Shown: piece by piece, positions 1 to 11,015 of the stretch | Numbering within the stretch: the first letter of the stretch is position 1 | Layout: each line of letters opens with the position of its first letter | NCBI GenBank assembly: GCA_027579435.1 | Contig: JANBPK010000731.1 | Span: 48,835 to 112,834, forward strand | Length of the DNA: 64,000 nucleotides | DNA from: Candolleomyces eurysporus | Taxonomy: Eukaryota > Basidiomycota > Agaricomycetes > Agaricales > Psathyrellaceae | Direction: 5' to 3' | The notes under the pieces: generated by a model | Told to the model about the DNA's origin: nothing | The model's database searches: none | Seen by the model: only the letters and a program-made list of their open reading frames with translations | Translations under genes and position numbers: made by a program

Positions 1-43
1 AATAAAGATAAAAATGGATATATACACAAAGCGCTCTATGCAA

Positions 44-3000
44 TCAGTCGAGCGCGTCGATGGGGGTCTGAGGTCGATCAACATGGCCACTNGTGTATAG
101 ATGGTCTTCTAGGCCCTGAAATCACGCTATCAGTAAACCCTTNNNGACCCAGAAGGATCAGAGAGAAAAGACTCACATCTTTCGTGTCGAACAAGGCATT
201 ACAGAACTTGTCGTTACCGAGCCTCCACTGACAACGCCAAACCTCTTGTTCCGGATCTTCGCCTTCGGCTTCGGTCTCCGTACTGTATTCCGCTTCAGCC
301 TCGGCATCAGCCTCCGGATCTTCCTCCTCTGGCTCTCGCTGGGCCGAGCGGTCTTCTGGTTCCTGTTGATCGTGGTCGTGGTCTGAGGTGGGGAGATGTG
401 GGGGAGGGGACGGCACAGGACTATGACCATGACCATTCGGCAANACAGGCCCCGCATGCCCTCCNGGCCTCAGCTCCTCCAGCTCCCGCCTAAGCCTCTC
501 GATCTCCCCCTCCATCACATCGAGCATGTCGTCCTTCTCCTTGATATTCTCGTTCANAGCATCCTCATACGACCGATGATCCGCAATCTCCTTCTTGTAA
601 TTTCGACATTTCCGCCGGAGTTCGGGAGCTTCGGCCGCGTTGAGCCGGAGGTGGTCGTTCATCTTCGCGTCCTTGATCATAGCAAACTCGGCCATCTTCC
701 TCCACCGATCGCGGTCTTGTCTGAGCTCGTCCATGTTCTTCTCGAGCATCACACGGACACCCTTGACGCCCTCTACAGCCTGGCCCCTCGCAATCTCCAG
801 GTCCTTCAGCAGCTCTTTCTTATCCTTGCGCAACTGACTNGTGGTTCCCGTTTCCATCCCGTACAGCCTCGCAATGTCCTGCTTGTGCTGCTCAGTAACC
901 CGGACCTGCTCCTTCTGCTTCTCGACCTCCGCCGTAAACGCTTTGACCTGAACCTCCCAATCCTCGCGCGCCGCCTCGAACTTCGACGAAACCTCTGCAA
1001 GTCGCGTGCTCGATTCNTCGCTTTTGAGCTGTAATTGGTCTGCGCGCTCCTTCTCGGCACGAGCGGANTTTTGGGCAGCGTACAGTTGGGCTTCGAGTAC
1101 CACTACCCGATGGGCGAAGTCTTCTTTCCGTGAACGTTCTTCCTCGAGTTGCTTCCCCAGGTTGACGATTTCTTCCGATTTGGCGTTGAGCAGTGTCATG
1201 TAGCCGATATGCTCCTTTTGCCCCATCGAATCCTNAGATTAGANTCAGTCATCAAAAACCACAAAGATCGGCAGTAGAGCTGGACGTACCATGGTGATGT
1301 TGGTCTGGTCNGATTCTTGTGAGAAATTCTCTGCGCGAGTAGATGCAGTTGGAGGAACCTCTTGTGTGCCCTCGTGGGGAACCTCCTCTTTGACGGCTGC
1401 GTTTCCCTTTGGTGGCATTGTCCCAGGTTGAGGTTCCATCGAAACCTGAAATGAACGCACATTAAAAACGCATACAGAGACACAGATATCGGAAATACAT
1501 ACATCTGCTCCCTCTTCTTGGTCCTCCTCCGCAGCTGTATCCTGCGGCTGCGCTGGAGCCTGTTCACCTTTCTGTTCAGGTGAAGGCGACCGAGGAGTAG
1601 GGAGCCGGGGCTCCGGAGGCTGAGCTAATGCCCCTTCCCGCCGGGGAGACGGTGATTGAGGACCTTCGAGTAACTGGCTAACCTGCTCGACTTCCTGCTG
1701 CAGAAGATCCTGCGTACTCTCTTCTTCTTCTTCAGGGAGGAACATCCGCACGCCATGCGGAATTTCACCGTCATCGTCCATATATGTGTCGTCCTGGTTC
1801 ATTGTAATATCGTCGACGTAAAAGTCGTTAGCATCAACGTCCTCATCCTCCGGGCCAGACGGCGCCTTGCTGAGAGCATCATCTTCTTCCGGTGGTGGTG
1901 GGGATGTCGGGGGTGAACTTTCCGTCTCGAGCGCCTTGGACGAAGACGACGATAGCTGACGCTGGTGCCTTGTCTGGACCTCCGCCAATGTCTGTTTGCG
2001 TGGTGCCTCATACCCTGCTGATTTTCTCTCCTTCTCCCTGTCCCTCCTTGCCTTCTCAGCAAGATCCTGGCCCCTCTTCATTACAAAGTCCGAGGTTTCC
2101 CGCTGCTTCCCCTTCGAGTTGCTAGCCAGCGCAAGGACCGGATGATGCTTCACGGCAGCTTTCTTCTTGTCTGGAGAGTCGAATTGCTCGATGGAGCTCA
2201 TTGGCTCTTCGATTTCAGCTTCGTCTTCATCGTCCTCGATTAATGAATCAGTGGCAGCGGAAGAGTCTGGTAGGTGAGGGCGGAATTTCGAAGGGGAGAT
2301 CTGAGGAATGGGGCGGAGAACTTTCGCTTTGGCCGTGTTGTCCACGTCCATGTCCAATGCCGACCGCGGTGTACGAGGCCTCATCTTTGAGACTAACGAC
2401 GACCTTGATGGAGTGGCGACGAGTGGGCGAGAAGTTGGCTTGGGTGGAGGGGTAGTAGCCCGTGCTTGAGGGACAGGTTTGGTCTTGCTCTTGGATGGAG
2501 ATGGCTGGCCATTTTCCTGAGGGTACAGGAAGTCAACAGCGACAGAATCGACGTCTGACTCGCCGTAGACAATAGCCGGATGCGCGGATTCACTGTCCGA
2601 TGTGCGTTCTGTCTGCGGTCCTTCGGGGTGGTCGATTTTGTACAGTGACATATCAAACTCTTCCAATCTCTGTTGAATGCTGGGAGACATATGTGAGGGT
2701 GTTGAGGAAGGAGGTCTCGGCGCGTCGTCTTCAGTCTCCGAGACCCTCTCTTCATCGGTTTTACGTTTGTGGGATGGGCCAGCTTTCGGTCGTGGCTGTT
2801 CCTTCGTGGAACCTCTTGACTTTTTGGCCGCTGCGGGACGCTTGGGTCTTTGTTCTTCATCATCCGATATAGAAATGATTGAGGAGGTGCTGACGGTTGG
2901 GGTTTTTAAGGGTCTGCCATTGATCGTGGACTCCTGCTTTTTCCGCGCGTTTGCCGCCGTCTTAGATGTCGATGAACTAGCTCCGTTTAAGCGACGAGAT

Positions 3001-3870
3001 GGCCGCTCATCCTCTTCATCCTCTGCCCCCCGACGATGCTTCGGCAGGCTCGCCTTTGAAGTGGATGGTTTAGGTTCCTCTTTCTTCCTTCCTAGCTGGG
3101 TCTTTGCTTTGGATTTGGATTTTTCTTTCGAGCCACGAGATGGCGGCGCGTCCTCCTCGCTTTCGTATTCATCGTCCCATTCTTCCTCCTGTTCCCTGGC
3201 CTTCCCCTTCGAACTCCCCTTCGAGACACGGGGCTTTTTAGCTTTCCCATTCGAAACAGGCTCCGGTGAGACCTTTCGCCGCTTCTTCTGTGGCTCCCCG
3301 CCCCGCAACAGAGCAGCCAACGGATCCGGTAGGTCGGAATTGTTGTCGTCCGAAACTGCGTCTGGGTATTTCCGTTTACCATTGGCCTGGGCGGGTGAAG
3401 CAGAGTAACCTGGAGGTGTCGGTGAACGTGGGGGTGAAGGCGAAGCACTCTCGGACTTGATCGCAGGCGCAGCTACGTTGGACCTCTCGCGACGCACTGT
3501 CGGGGTGGACGTCGTCGCCGTTCGGTTTGAAATGGTTGAAGTTCTGGGTGTCTTCGATGATTTAGCGGCTATGGAATACACTTTAGTCGACCCTTCACCT
3601 AGTAAGATAGATTCTATACCTACATTTCTTGCGTCGCTTCGATGCCTGCTTGTCCTTCCACTCCTGGACCACATCGGGGGTAACGTCGCTCTTCTTGACC
3701 CAGCTATTACCCCATGGCTTGTTGGTTTTGGGGTCTATACCAGCCCACTTGACCTTGTACTGGCCGTCTTTCTCCCCAAGAATTCCAACGATCTCCCAAA
3801 GATTCTCGTCGTCCCCGGATTGATAGACGAACTGAGACTCTTCAGAATTTGGCTCAGCGTCAGAAGCCAT
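44..3870 (-). CDS. Chromodomain, coiled-coil and C-terminal zinc-finger protein
   Basis: Five exons, complement of 44..115, 177..1232, 1290..1445, 1503..3568 and 3624..3870. All junctions close in frame and give about 1198 residues; introns are 55-61 nt with GT/AG ends. Residues about 24-78 look like a chromodomain (WEIVGILGEKDGQYKVKW, then a tryptophan-containing end), the methyl-lysine reader fold of chromatin proteins. A long low-complexity, Ser/Pro/Lys-rich, probably disordered nuclear region follows. Residues about 820-1080 form a long heptad-rich coiled coil. The last exon completes a possible C2H2 finger (C-x9-C-x12-H-x5-H), seen only after splicing. I infer a chromatin-associated scaffold, but the full combination is not one I can name. 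Several Ns fall in the coiled-coil exon and keep frame when counted as bases. The start is the ATG just before the chromodomain. Confidence 0.8.
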
Positions 3871-4834
3871 TTACCGGATGAGCACCCCCTAGAAGATAAG
3901 TTCCCGTTTGGGGCCAACGGCAGCAGTCAGTGACGGTAGGTGGTGGTATGGATTCAAGCGACTTGGACGTGACAAGCGATGACCGCGTTGGGAACGGCGA
4001 GGCCACCATCAGTAATCCTTACGTAATATGGTCTCACGCCTGCGAGATTAAACGCGAAGTCTTTTCGGCTCCCCGAGCTTCTTCCTTCCATTGGCCCTGT
4101 CAGAGTAGGAGTGGCTGTGATAAGCTGCTACCGTGATCTAAGTCTTTTTCTCCCATTCGACTCTGACGGACAGAGATTTTTCTTCTGCCTTTGTCCAAGA
4201 CTTGTCGTCAGTCACAAATTTGTTGCCCTCTTCGACTGAATTGGTCATTTTATAAAAACTCCCAGACTCTTACCTGTATCTGTTGGCTTTACGCCACTTC
4301 TCGCGCGATAAGTCCTCAAATTCGGTGCACTAATGATGCATCCTGACCATCTCCACCATCACATTTCACAGTTCTCCAGACTCCAGAACTTACCGGAGTC
4401 TGGAATGCGTCTCTTGGCAAGTCTGCAGCACCTCACAAGCATCCACGACTTGGATATAGAAAAACTTGCCTCCAAAACTTTTCCGGATGCCCAAGATGGA
4501 AGGTAATGTCTAGGAGCGGCGTTGGAATGATAGATAAGAGACTAGTGCGATACTGATATATTCGCTCTTCTTAGGAAAACAGCGCGAACTCGCGGTTGAC
4601 TAGGAGCAATTTTTGCCTTCGTTTCAATTATACTTCTTATGAGTTATTGTCCGATTTTTTGGGCATTGTGGGGTTGGGAATCCTTGGCGTTCATAAGCAT
4701 CGTTAAATTAGCGCGACGCGACGCGCTATTTGTCCTTGCTTGGACAGATGAGCTCACGAATTTGGCTTAAAGTTCCACTTCATGCCAGCTGCCTCAATGC
4801 GCACCTTATCTCGTACCACGTTCCACCTCCCAGA
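3871..4834. other. Divergent intergenic region, likely two promoters
   Basis: This stretch separates the starts of the chromodomain gene (-) and the F-box-type gene (+), so it should hold both promoters. Short open frames here (for example 3930-4136) have no recognisable domain and no splice partner. A CT-rich stretch near 4330-4500 has coding-like composition but no supported model. I see no repeat or RNA gene. Confidence 0.5.
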
Positions 4835-6499
4835 ATGCACACTGTACTACAAATTCCAGAACTTCTAGACTTGATATTGCAGAATTTCTGCGTCTTCCCA
4901 CCAAATACTGGACGCCGGATGACTCTCTCGCCAGAGGACCTAGTCTCCGGCAGAGAGAAGAGGAGAGCGCTCTATTATGCAGCGCTGACGAGCAGAAACA
5001 TGGCTCGATGTGCCTTGCCGGTTCTTTGGTCGACGATAGATGGGATCGCTCCTCTCCTAAGGTTGATTCCCCCATTGCAACTCGATGTTACACTGAAGCA
5101 GTGGGTGAGTCGTGGTACCCTTGCGCTTCGTGTGCGAGTGAATGGTCGCTAATAAAATATCCTTCTTCAGATTTTGATCAAATCTTTGCGGAAGGAACAC
5201 TTCACCCGCTTTGACTTCTTTGCCAAGCTGGTCAAGTGCATCCTGCCTACTCAGAAGAATGCTTCGCGCCACGGCATTCATTCCTCAGTGCTCCTCCAGA
5301 TATGCCTCTTCAGAGGAAATCAACCCCTGGTTCCACATCTCCAGACGCTTTGCGTTAGGCCTTCCTGCGAATACGGATCAATGCTTCTCGCACGATCCTT
5401 GAAGTGCGTAAGAATAGTTCGTAAAGGCGACAGCTATGGCCCCCACCCCTGCGCCTGGAATCTCATCTCCCTACTCCCCGAACGGACACCGTACCTCGAA
5501 GAACTTCAAATTGACGTGTCTCCTAGCACACAGAACATGCAGGATATCCTCGAATTGAAGCACCTTCAAAGGCTATCGTTCTCTTCCTTCGACCGCACTA
5601 CCGTCGGACTCGGGTATTTCAAGGAGTTGGAATCCTTACCAAATATCAAGACCCTGGGCCTAGGTAGTCTTCCTGGCGGACGGTCCGCAGCCGAAGAAAA
5701 GGGACCAACCGAGTCGTTCCACAATTTCCCGGCACTGGAAAACCTATCCTTTACCTCATACAACAGAGGCGCTGTTCACATCTTGTCGCAACTTCAATCA
5801 AACACCCTCAAGACGATCGCGTTCAATCACACCGCCGGAAAATACGATGATGAAGAAGAGTTCGACTGGGATTCGGAATTCAGCGGCGAACTCTTGTCTT
5901 TCGTGACAGACAAGCAGTTCGGAAGCCTGACAAAGCTTCAAATCAACAGCTGGGGGACGGTCGACCCCATATGGCTAAACCCGCTGTTGCAGATTCGGGG
6001 CATCGAAACCTTCGACCTGGAGTTCGCCAGATGTTCCTATCTGACGGACGAAATGGTAGCAGCCATGACATCTGCGTGGCCGCGACTCGAGGTCTTCCGA
6101 CTCTACGTCGAAGACGGTTTATGCCAGCCGTCCATCCAGTCCTTCCAATCCTTTGCAAAGCACTGTCCAAATCTTCAAAGCCTCTCCTTGGATTTCGACA
6201 CCAGCGTCGTACCTTCCTACGAAACACACCATGAATCATCCAACATTCTGCCGCTCGAAAATATCTCCGTCTTTTCCGTGTCGTCATGCGCCTGCATCCA
6301 TAGGAAAGACGTACAGGGTCTCACCGAGTATCTGCGAGCATGTCTTCCCTCGCTGGTATTTGCTTTCGTCGAGAACCGAGACAACCGGATTATGGGCCTT
6401 TGTTATGACTCGAGGGATTGGAGCGGCGTGTTCAGCGGGCTGATGGAGCTGAACGCGGAAGAACGAAGATCCTTGAAGAATATCCTGCAACCCCTATGA
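4835..6499 (+). CDS. F-box-type leucine-rich protein
   Basis: Two exons, 4835..5104 and 5171..6499, joined by a 66-nt GTGAGT...TTCTTCAG intron; 532 residues. The N-terminus has the F-box pattern of basidiomycete proteins: a hydrophobic IPELLDLILQNF core at residues about 7-18, then an A-L-T-x-R-N-M-A-R-x-A-L-P-V-L-W segment. The remainder is regularly spaced leucines and phenylalanines typical of degenerate LRR substrate-binding regions. F-box proteins usually act as substrate receptors of SCF ubiquitin ligases through Skp1; the substrate cannot be guessed. I chose the ATG that opens directly onto the F-box core; an in-frame ATG at 4748 would add 29 residues. Confidence 0.8.
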
Positions 6500-6635
6500 G
6501 AGAGCCAGAGTTGCCGTAGAACACCTAGAATAGACCGCGTACATCGAACCTTTCCATGTTGCCTCTTGTCGTCTGTAACCTGTCAGCTGTACTGTTTATA
6601 TTCACAATAATTCCTTTGCTAGATTAAGACGCCAA

Positions 6636-7861
6636 CTAGTCGAATTGGACTGCTTTCCCAGTCAAGTCTTTCCAATTTTCAATATCCGCGACGACCTTGT
6701 CACCCCTGCTCCTGGCATTCGCTGCAGCGTCCTCTCCCAGAGTCAGGTACAGTGGCCAGGGCCTACCGGCAGCCTTTCCTTCCCCCCGCACAACATCGAC
6801 CAGGAAATCCATCGCTTTGTCCGGGTCACCTTTTTCTGTGCCTGCAATGGAGAGGAAGCGCTTGATGCTAGCCTCTCTCAAGGTGTCATAAGCGGGTATG
6901 ATGTTGTCCTTTGGAAACTGGCCGCCATAGATGCCTTCAGTGCGGAAAGCGCCGGGAGCGACCAGCAAGACCTTGACTCCAAGTGGTGTTAGTTCAGCGA
7001 ACATCGTCTCGGTAAGGGCTTTAAAATATGCCATCAATAACACGTAGGAGGAAGAGCGATAATGTCTTCACCTTGAACTGCCGCCTTGGACGAAGCGTAG
7101 AAGGCTAAGAAGACGAATGGAAAAATCAACAGGGATTGGCGTTCGATATCTAATCAACTGCCTACCTAGTCCCTGTTAATCAACGATGTTAGTCGATGCC
7201 AAAAATATCAGATTTTGAAATGTCTCACCGGAAGTTCGGTATGCCATGCTGAACGACTCCCAATATTCACTAGGTAGCCCTGGCTCGCTCGTATGTGAGG
7301 CAGAGTCGCGGTAGTCATGTCTAGCAAGCCAAACACGTTAACTTCGTACTGCCTTCTGCAGATTTTCGACCTGGAAGAGTGCGATTAGTTGCGAAACGTG
7401 CTGTTCACAAGGCAAAATACCACATACCCGCCCTCTTCAACCAGCGCGGGTTGACCGAAACCTGACCAGAGTTACTACTTCCCGCGTTCAGAATCCAAAT
7501 ACAAGAATCATTATACCTGCGTTATTGACGAGAACATCGATGCGGCCCCAGAAGGCAGCGGCTTGATTGGCTTTTTCCTTCAGAACGGCTTCGCCGGCGG
7601 TGATGTCGACTTGAAGAGTTCTCAGATTCTGCATTTCAGATTCAGACAGACCACATGCCGAAAGCTCTTGATTGAGCTTTTCGAGAGATCGAGCGGTGGC
7701 AATGACTCGATCTCCACGAGACAGGGCTGAAGTTACGAGGCGACGACCAAACCCAGAGGATGTACCTAGAAAACGCGTTAATTAATGAGGATAACGCGTC
7801 GTACGAGCATACCGGTGATGAGCCATACGAGCTGCTTCTTCGAGGAACTTTGGCCGTTCAT
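6636..7861 (-). CDS. Short-chain dehydrogenase/reductase (SDR)
   Basis: Seven exons, complement of 6636..7018, 7072..7104, 7166..7172, 7229..7370, 7428..7461, 7517..7765 and 7813..7861; 298 residues, and every junction closes in frame. The classical SDR signature is complete: cofactor loop TGTSSGFG (residues 16-23), NNAG, the catalytic Y163-A-S-S-K167, with serines at 149 and 151 upstream. This predicts a soluble NAD(P)(H)-dependent alcohol/ketone oxidoreductase with a Rossmann fold; substrate unknown. The third exon from the 3' end is only 7 nt (GGACTAG), yet it is required to connect to the YASSK segment in frame. The length is typical for fungal classical SDRs. Confidence 0.88.
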
Positions 7862-8415
7862 TCTGCGGCAATGGGTCGATGGGCAAGAGAAGATGATGGA
7901 AAGATATCAAGCAAGGTGAGAGGTTTTCCTTGAAAAGAATTTAAGCGACTATCTACATTATAGCAGTTGAATTCAATGCCAAGCTGATGGATAGGATTTG
8001 AGATCAATGGGATGGGTCTGATCGGCTGACAAAGGACTTCAAAACGACGTCAGTGTGCGCAGCAGAAGCAGAGAACTGGCTGACTATAACGGTCGGAGAG
8101 GAGTAAATATAGAGTTGAGAGCCATTCGGAAAGCCCTGGAACGCTGTAATGAGTCAAGTTATCAAAAACAATCAGATATTGACGTCAACACGGGGATTTA
8201 CCAACCCCTCACGATCATCGTCCACGAGAAACCCGAGAAAGAACGAACAAGAACAATTGGGAATGAGATGAGTTTGAAAGTGTACCCATCAAGCACCCGT
8301 AATGACAGTGTGCACCCGATTCTTATCATGACGACATTGAAAGGCACCGTGCCAAAACACCCAGACTCCAGACAAACACATTTATACGATCACTTATAGA
8401 AGGAAATGCCATACA
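7862..8415. other. Intergenic region between two minus-strand genes
   Basis: This stretch holds the promoter of the SDR gene and the 3' flank of the four-helix membrane protein gene. An open frame at 8055-8399 (+) has no domain, no convincing start context and no splice partner, and I regard it as non-coding. No repeats were seen. Confidence 0.5.
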
Positions 8416-9420
8416 TCATACGTTGTAGCTGTTCTGTCGACTCGGCACACCACGAGGAATACTAGCGAAAGGATCGCTACGGTCTAGCCATCGCATCACC
8501 GCTGGCTCCGCTCCGCTTGGAAACACGGGAGGAGGCTGCTTTGCAGCCTCGACGGCATCCCGCACGGCTTTGATGACGAGAATGCAGATAATGAGCACTG
8601 AAATCATTCAAGCAATAGCACAGTAAGTATCCACTCGGACGTGACGGGTGACCGGTTCTTACTGAACAAGATACCAAGGCACGAAAAGACACCCATGGTA
8701 GTGATGACGTTGCAAACATCTCGCCCGAGATTCTTGAAGTCCGTGTTGGGGCCGGAGAAGCAGCGTTTAGGAAGCTCTTTGATTTCTGCGAGTGCTTGGA
8801 CTGAGAGGCATGAATGTCAGGAGCGTTACAGGAGCTTTGTAGGGCAAATTTCCAGGAGACACTCACGCCCGAACAGTGCTGCAATACCCAGAGCGCACCC
8901 GACATCGACACAGTTGGGGTCGAAAGGCTGGTCACCGTATTTCTGATCCTTGGCACGCTGAACACTACAAGCCCAAGGATTAGGAGGTGTGTTGGCAGGA
9001 GAGTAATGCGCGTCACTAACAAGAAGCAAAGAGCAGCGAATGCCGCCAACGAGAGCAGGATCGAGACGATAACCAGCCCGAACATCAGAGCTATATGTCG
9101 AGGCATCTTTCAGCGGGAGGCAACCGTGAAGATGAAAGCCACATACGCTCTTTCTTGGGCTTCAAGAACGAGAGACAGACAATCCCACATATAAGTGTTA
9201 AAGCAGCGAAGAAGATGGCTACACCTGCAGTCGAAATCGTAGCAACAGAGTATGTTAGTTCCAATTCACTACGGAAGAAGGCTCTTCCTTTGTAGCGCCC
9301 ATGAAATAGCATGAACCCACCAAGGTAGATCCTCCATTCGGCCAGCGATTTTAAAAAATTCATCGAAAACTTCGGGCTGGACCCGCCAGACGGAGTGTTT
9401 TCGTCGTTCGTTACTGTCAT
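8416..9420 (-). CDS. Four-helix integral membrane protein, family unknown
   Basis: Five exons, complement of 8416..8597, 8663..8800, 8867..8964, 9021..9090 and 9147..9420; 253 residues. Acceptors were chosen so the hydrophobic segments stay in one frame: helix 1 about residues 58-86, helix 2 about 94-115, helix 3 starting near a D-P-N-C motif, and helix 4 near the C-terminus. The 3-4 loop carries paired cysteines (R-C-F-S-G-P-N and R-D-V-C-N). The topology resembles MARVEL/tetraspanin-like fungal proteins of unknown role, but I do not recognise a named family. An optional 48-nt intron near 9230-9280 would also keep frame, so exon 1 is the least certain part. The protein ends in a hydrophilic, proline-rich cytosolic-type tail. 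Confidence 0.68.
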
Positions 9421-10004
9421 GATTTCGACCAGCGAATATCGTATAGAGTGTTTGCTGAAGCTTTGGGGTTACAAAAGCATAAGAAAGAAGGGAGGGTGAC
9501 GAGCTCGAGGAGGTTCGTGAAGAAGAACAACAGCGAACAATCCTCGTTGCTATTATTCGACCGCCGGAGTTTCACAACGCGAGCATCATGATGATGATGG
9601 GCTTGGCTGTGCTCTCATCAATGTGGTCTTGCCCAGCTCGAGGAATGTTTCCATTTTGTGCTCACAGTATTCCTGGACACTCCTTGTGTCCGGGTTTGCC
9701 GTAATTTATATATGGTACTGTTCGTCGCGGTTTTTTGTTGCTTGCTTCTAAATAGACGCCCAGAATCGGGACATGACTTGGACTGTGACTCACTATATGA
9801 CTCTTTATGACTGTGTCTGTAATGTGACTGCAATACAGGGAAGAATTCTTGTTTGATATTGATACAGGACGGACAAATAAACAGGATAGATACCAGGAAC
9901 AGGAATACTGGAGGAACAAAGCAAAAAGATGACGACTCGAAAAAGCTGGTAAGGCTTGCTTGCCTTGGGTGACGGACTCGAGACGGAAGTTCATGTGTAT
10001 GTCG
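9421..10004. other. Intergenic stretch, no gene seen
   Basis: This is promoter-side sequence of the membrane protein gene, followed by unannotated DNA. Several open frames on both strands lack domains, starts and splice logic. It marks the left edge of the gene-sparse accessory stretch. Confidence 0.4.
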
Positions 10005-10310
10005 GCCGTTCGGGGTGGGTGGTCGGTTTCACGGTGTAGTTGGTCGCTCTGTGTTCTGTATATACCCAAACGCCAGCTCTTATCCCGTTCTTCTTATGGT
10101 GGGAGGACTTTGAGCTGCAAACGGCTCTTAATAGCAGATAGCTCAGCCGATGTGGTTCATTCAATTCGGGGTGTCCGGTTGGTTTCGCGGTTCAGTCGGT
10201 CGTCTGGAGATCCGGTTGCCAATTCTCACATGTTCTCCTTGTAGTGGGAGGACTCTCAACAGTAGATGGCTCTTGGATGCCCAACCGATGCGGCTCGTTC
10301 AAAGTCTCTT
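10005..10310. repeat. Two diverged direct copies of a ~156-bp unit
   Basis: Two adjacent segments align by eye with a period of about 156 bp. Each begins with TTCGGGGTG, continues with a GGT-rich track containing TTTCACGGT / TTTCGCGGT, then GTGGGAGGACT, a GGCTCTT block, and ends with CCGATG(T/C)GG. Copy one runs about 10005-10160 and copy two about 10161-10310. Divergence is substantial, so the duplication is old. No coding capacity is evident. Confidence 0.6.
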
Positions 10311-10695
10311 TCGATTCTTCCATGTATACTGTTCTGACAGATGGACTTGTGATTTATAACGCAGGGGACGCTCTTGTCCAGTTCCATCTCCGTAATAAAG
10401 TATCTCTCTGACCTCCGGAGCTACGGGCTCATTTAATACGGTATACGATTTTTACGAGTTTCTAGCCTTGCGTTAACGCATTCGGAGGATGGCTCGTGTA
10501 TGCATTGTGACTCTTATCTTCTTCGTATACCTGACCAGTTTTATCTTCGTCATTTCCCGGGACAGCTTGTGCAGATACCGATTAATGTATATGGTTCGGG
10601 CCTACTACGTTTCAAGGTATTCTAAATTGTAATCTACTTTCACTTTATAAATACCCGCTGCTAAGGGGAGATTTGCTCCACGCTGTCCTCCTTCT
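10311..10695. other. Intergenic stretch downstream of RepHel
   Basis: No gene was found. It lies 3' of the Helitron helicase and may contain the element's 3' terminus, but I could not identify a convincing hairpin followed by CTRR in the helicase orientation. A CTCCGGAG palindrome near 10421 is a weak candidate only. Confidence 0.35.
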
Positions 10696-10696
10696 T

Positions 10697-11015
10697 CATG
10701 GAGATGCGTGCGGAGGCAAAGGCGATGCTCCTCTACGAATTTGTCGATCTTGAAGTCTAGGTGCTTACCTTCGGAGCATGCAAATTCATGGAGATGCGTG
10801 CGGAGGCCAAAGGCGATGCTCCGTCTACGAATTTGTCGATCTTGAAGTCTAGGTGCTTACCTTCGACATGCAAACTCATGGAGATGCGTGCGGAGGCAAA
10901 GGCGATGCTCCTCTACGATTTTGTCGATCTTAGAAGTCTAGGTGCTTACCTTCGACAGGCAAAGGCGATGCTCTCTTTACGAGCCTGTGACCTTAGAGAT
11001 CTGGGTGCTTACCTT
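10697..11015. repeat. 90-bp tandem repeat, three copies plus a degenerate fourth
   Basis: Copies start at 10697, 10787 and 10877, an exact 90-bp spacing. Each opens with CATGGAGATGCGTGCGGAGG, then AAAGGCGATGCTCC, TTTGTCGATCTT and AGTCTAGGTGCTTACCTTCG. A fourth, truncated and diverged copy (from the AGGCAAAGGCGATGCT block near 10959) runs into the last codons of the Helitron helicase gene. On the helicase strand every unit contains AAGGTAAGCACC, a good 5' splice-donor match. Near identity of copies 1-3 suggests recent amplification. Confidence 0.85.

Noticed and set aside
2201..3933. Plus-strand Ser-rich frames opposite the chromodomain gene
   Set aside because: They arise from the reverse complement of Ser/Lys/Glu codons in a disordered region.
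8055..8399. 114-residue plus-strand frame upstream of the SDR gene
   Set aside because: Lies in the SDR promoter, lacks any domain or splice partner and has no ATG start.
10311..10695. Helitron 3' terminus (hairpin plus CTRR)
   Set aside because: A CTCCGGAG palindrome is present near 10421 but has no loop and no CTRR at the right distance, so I did not call the end.
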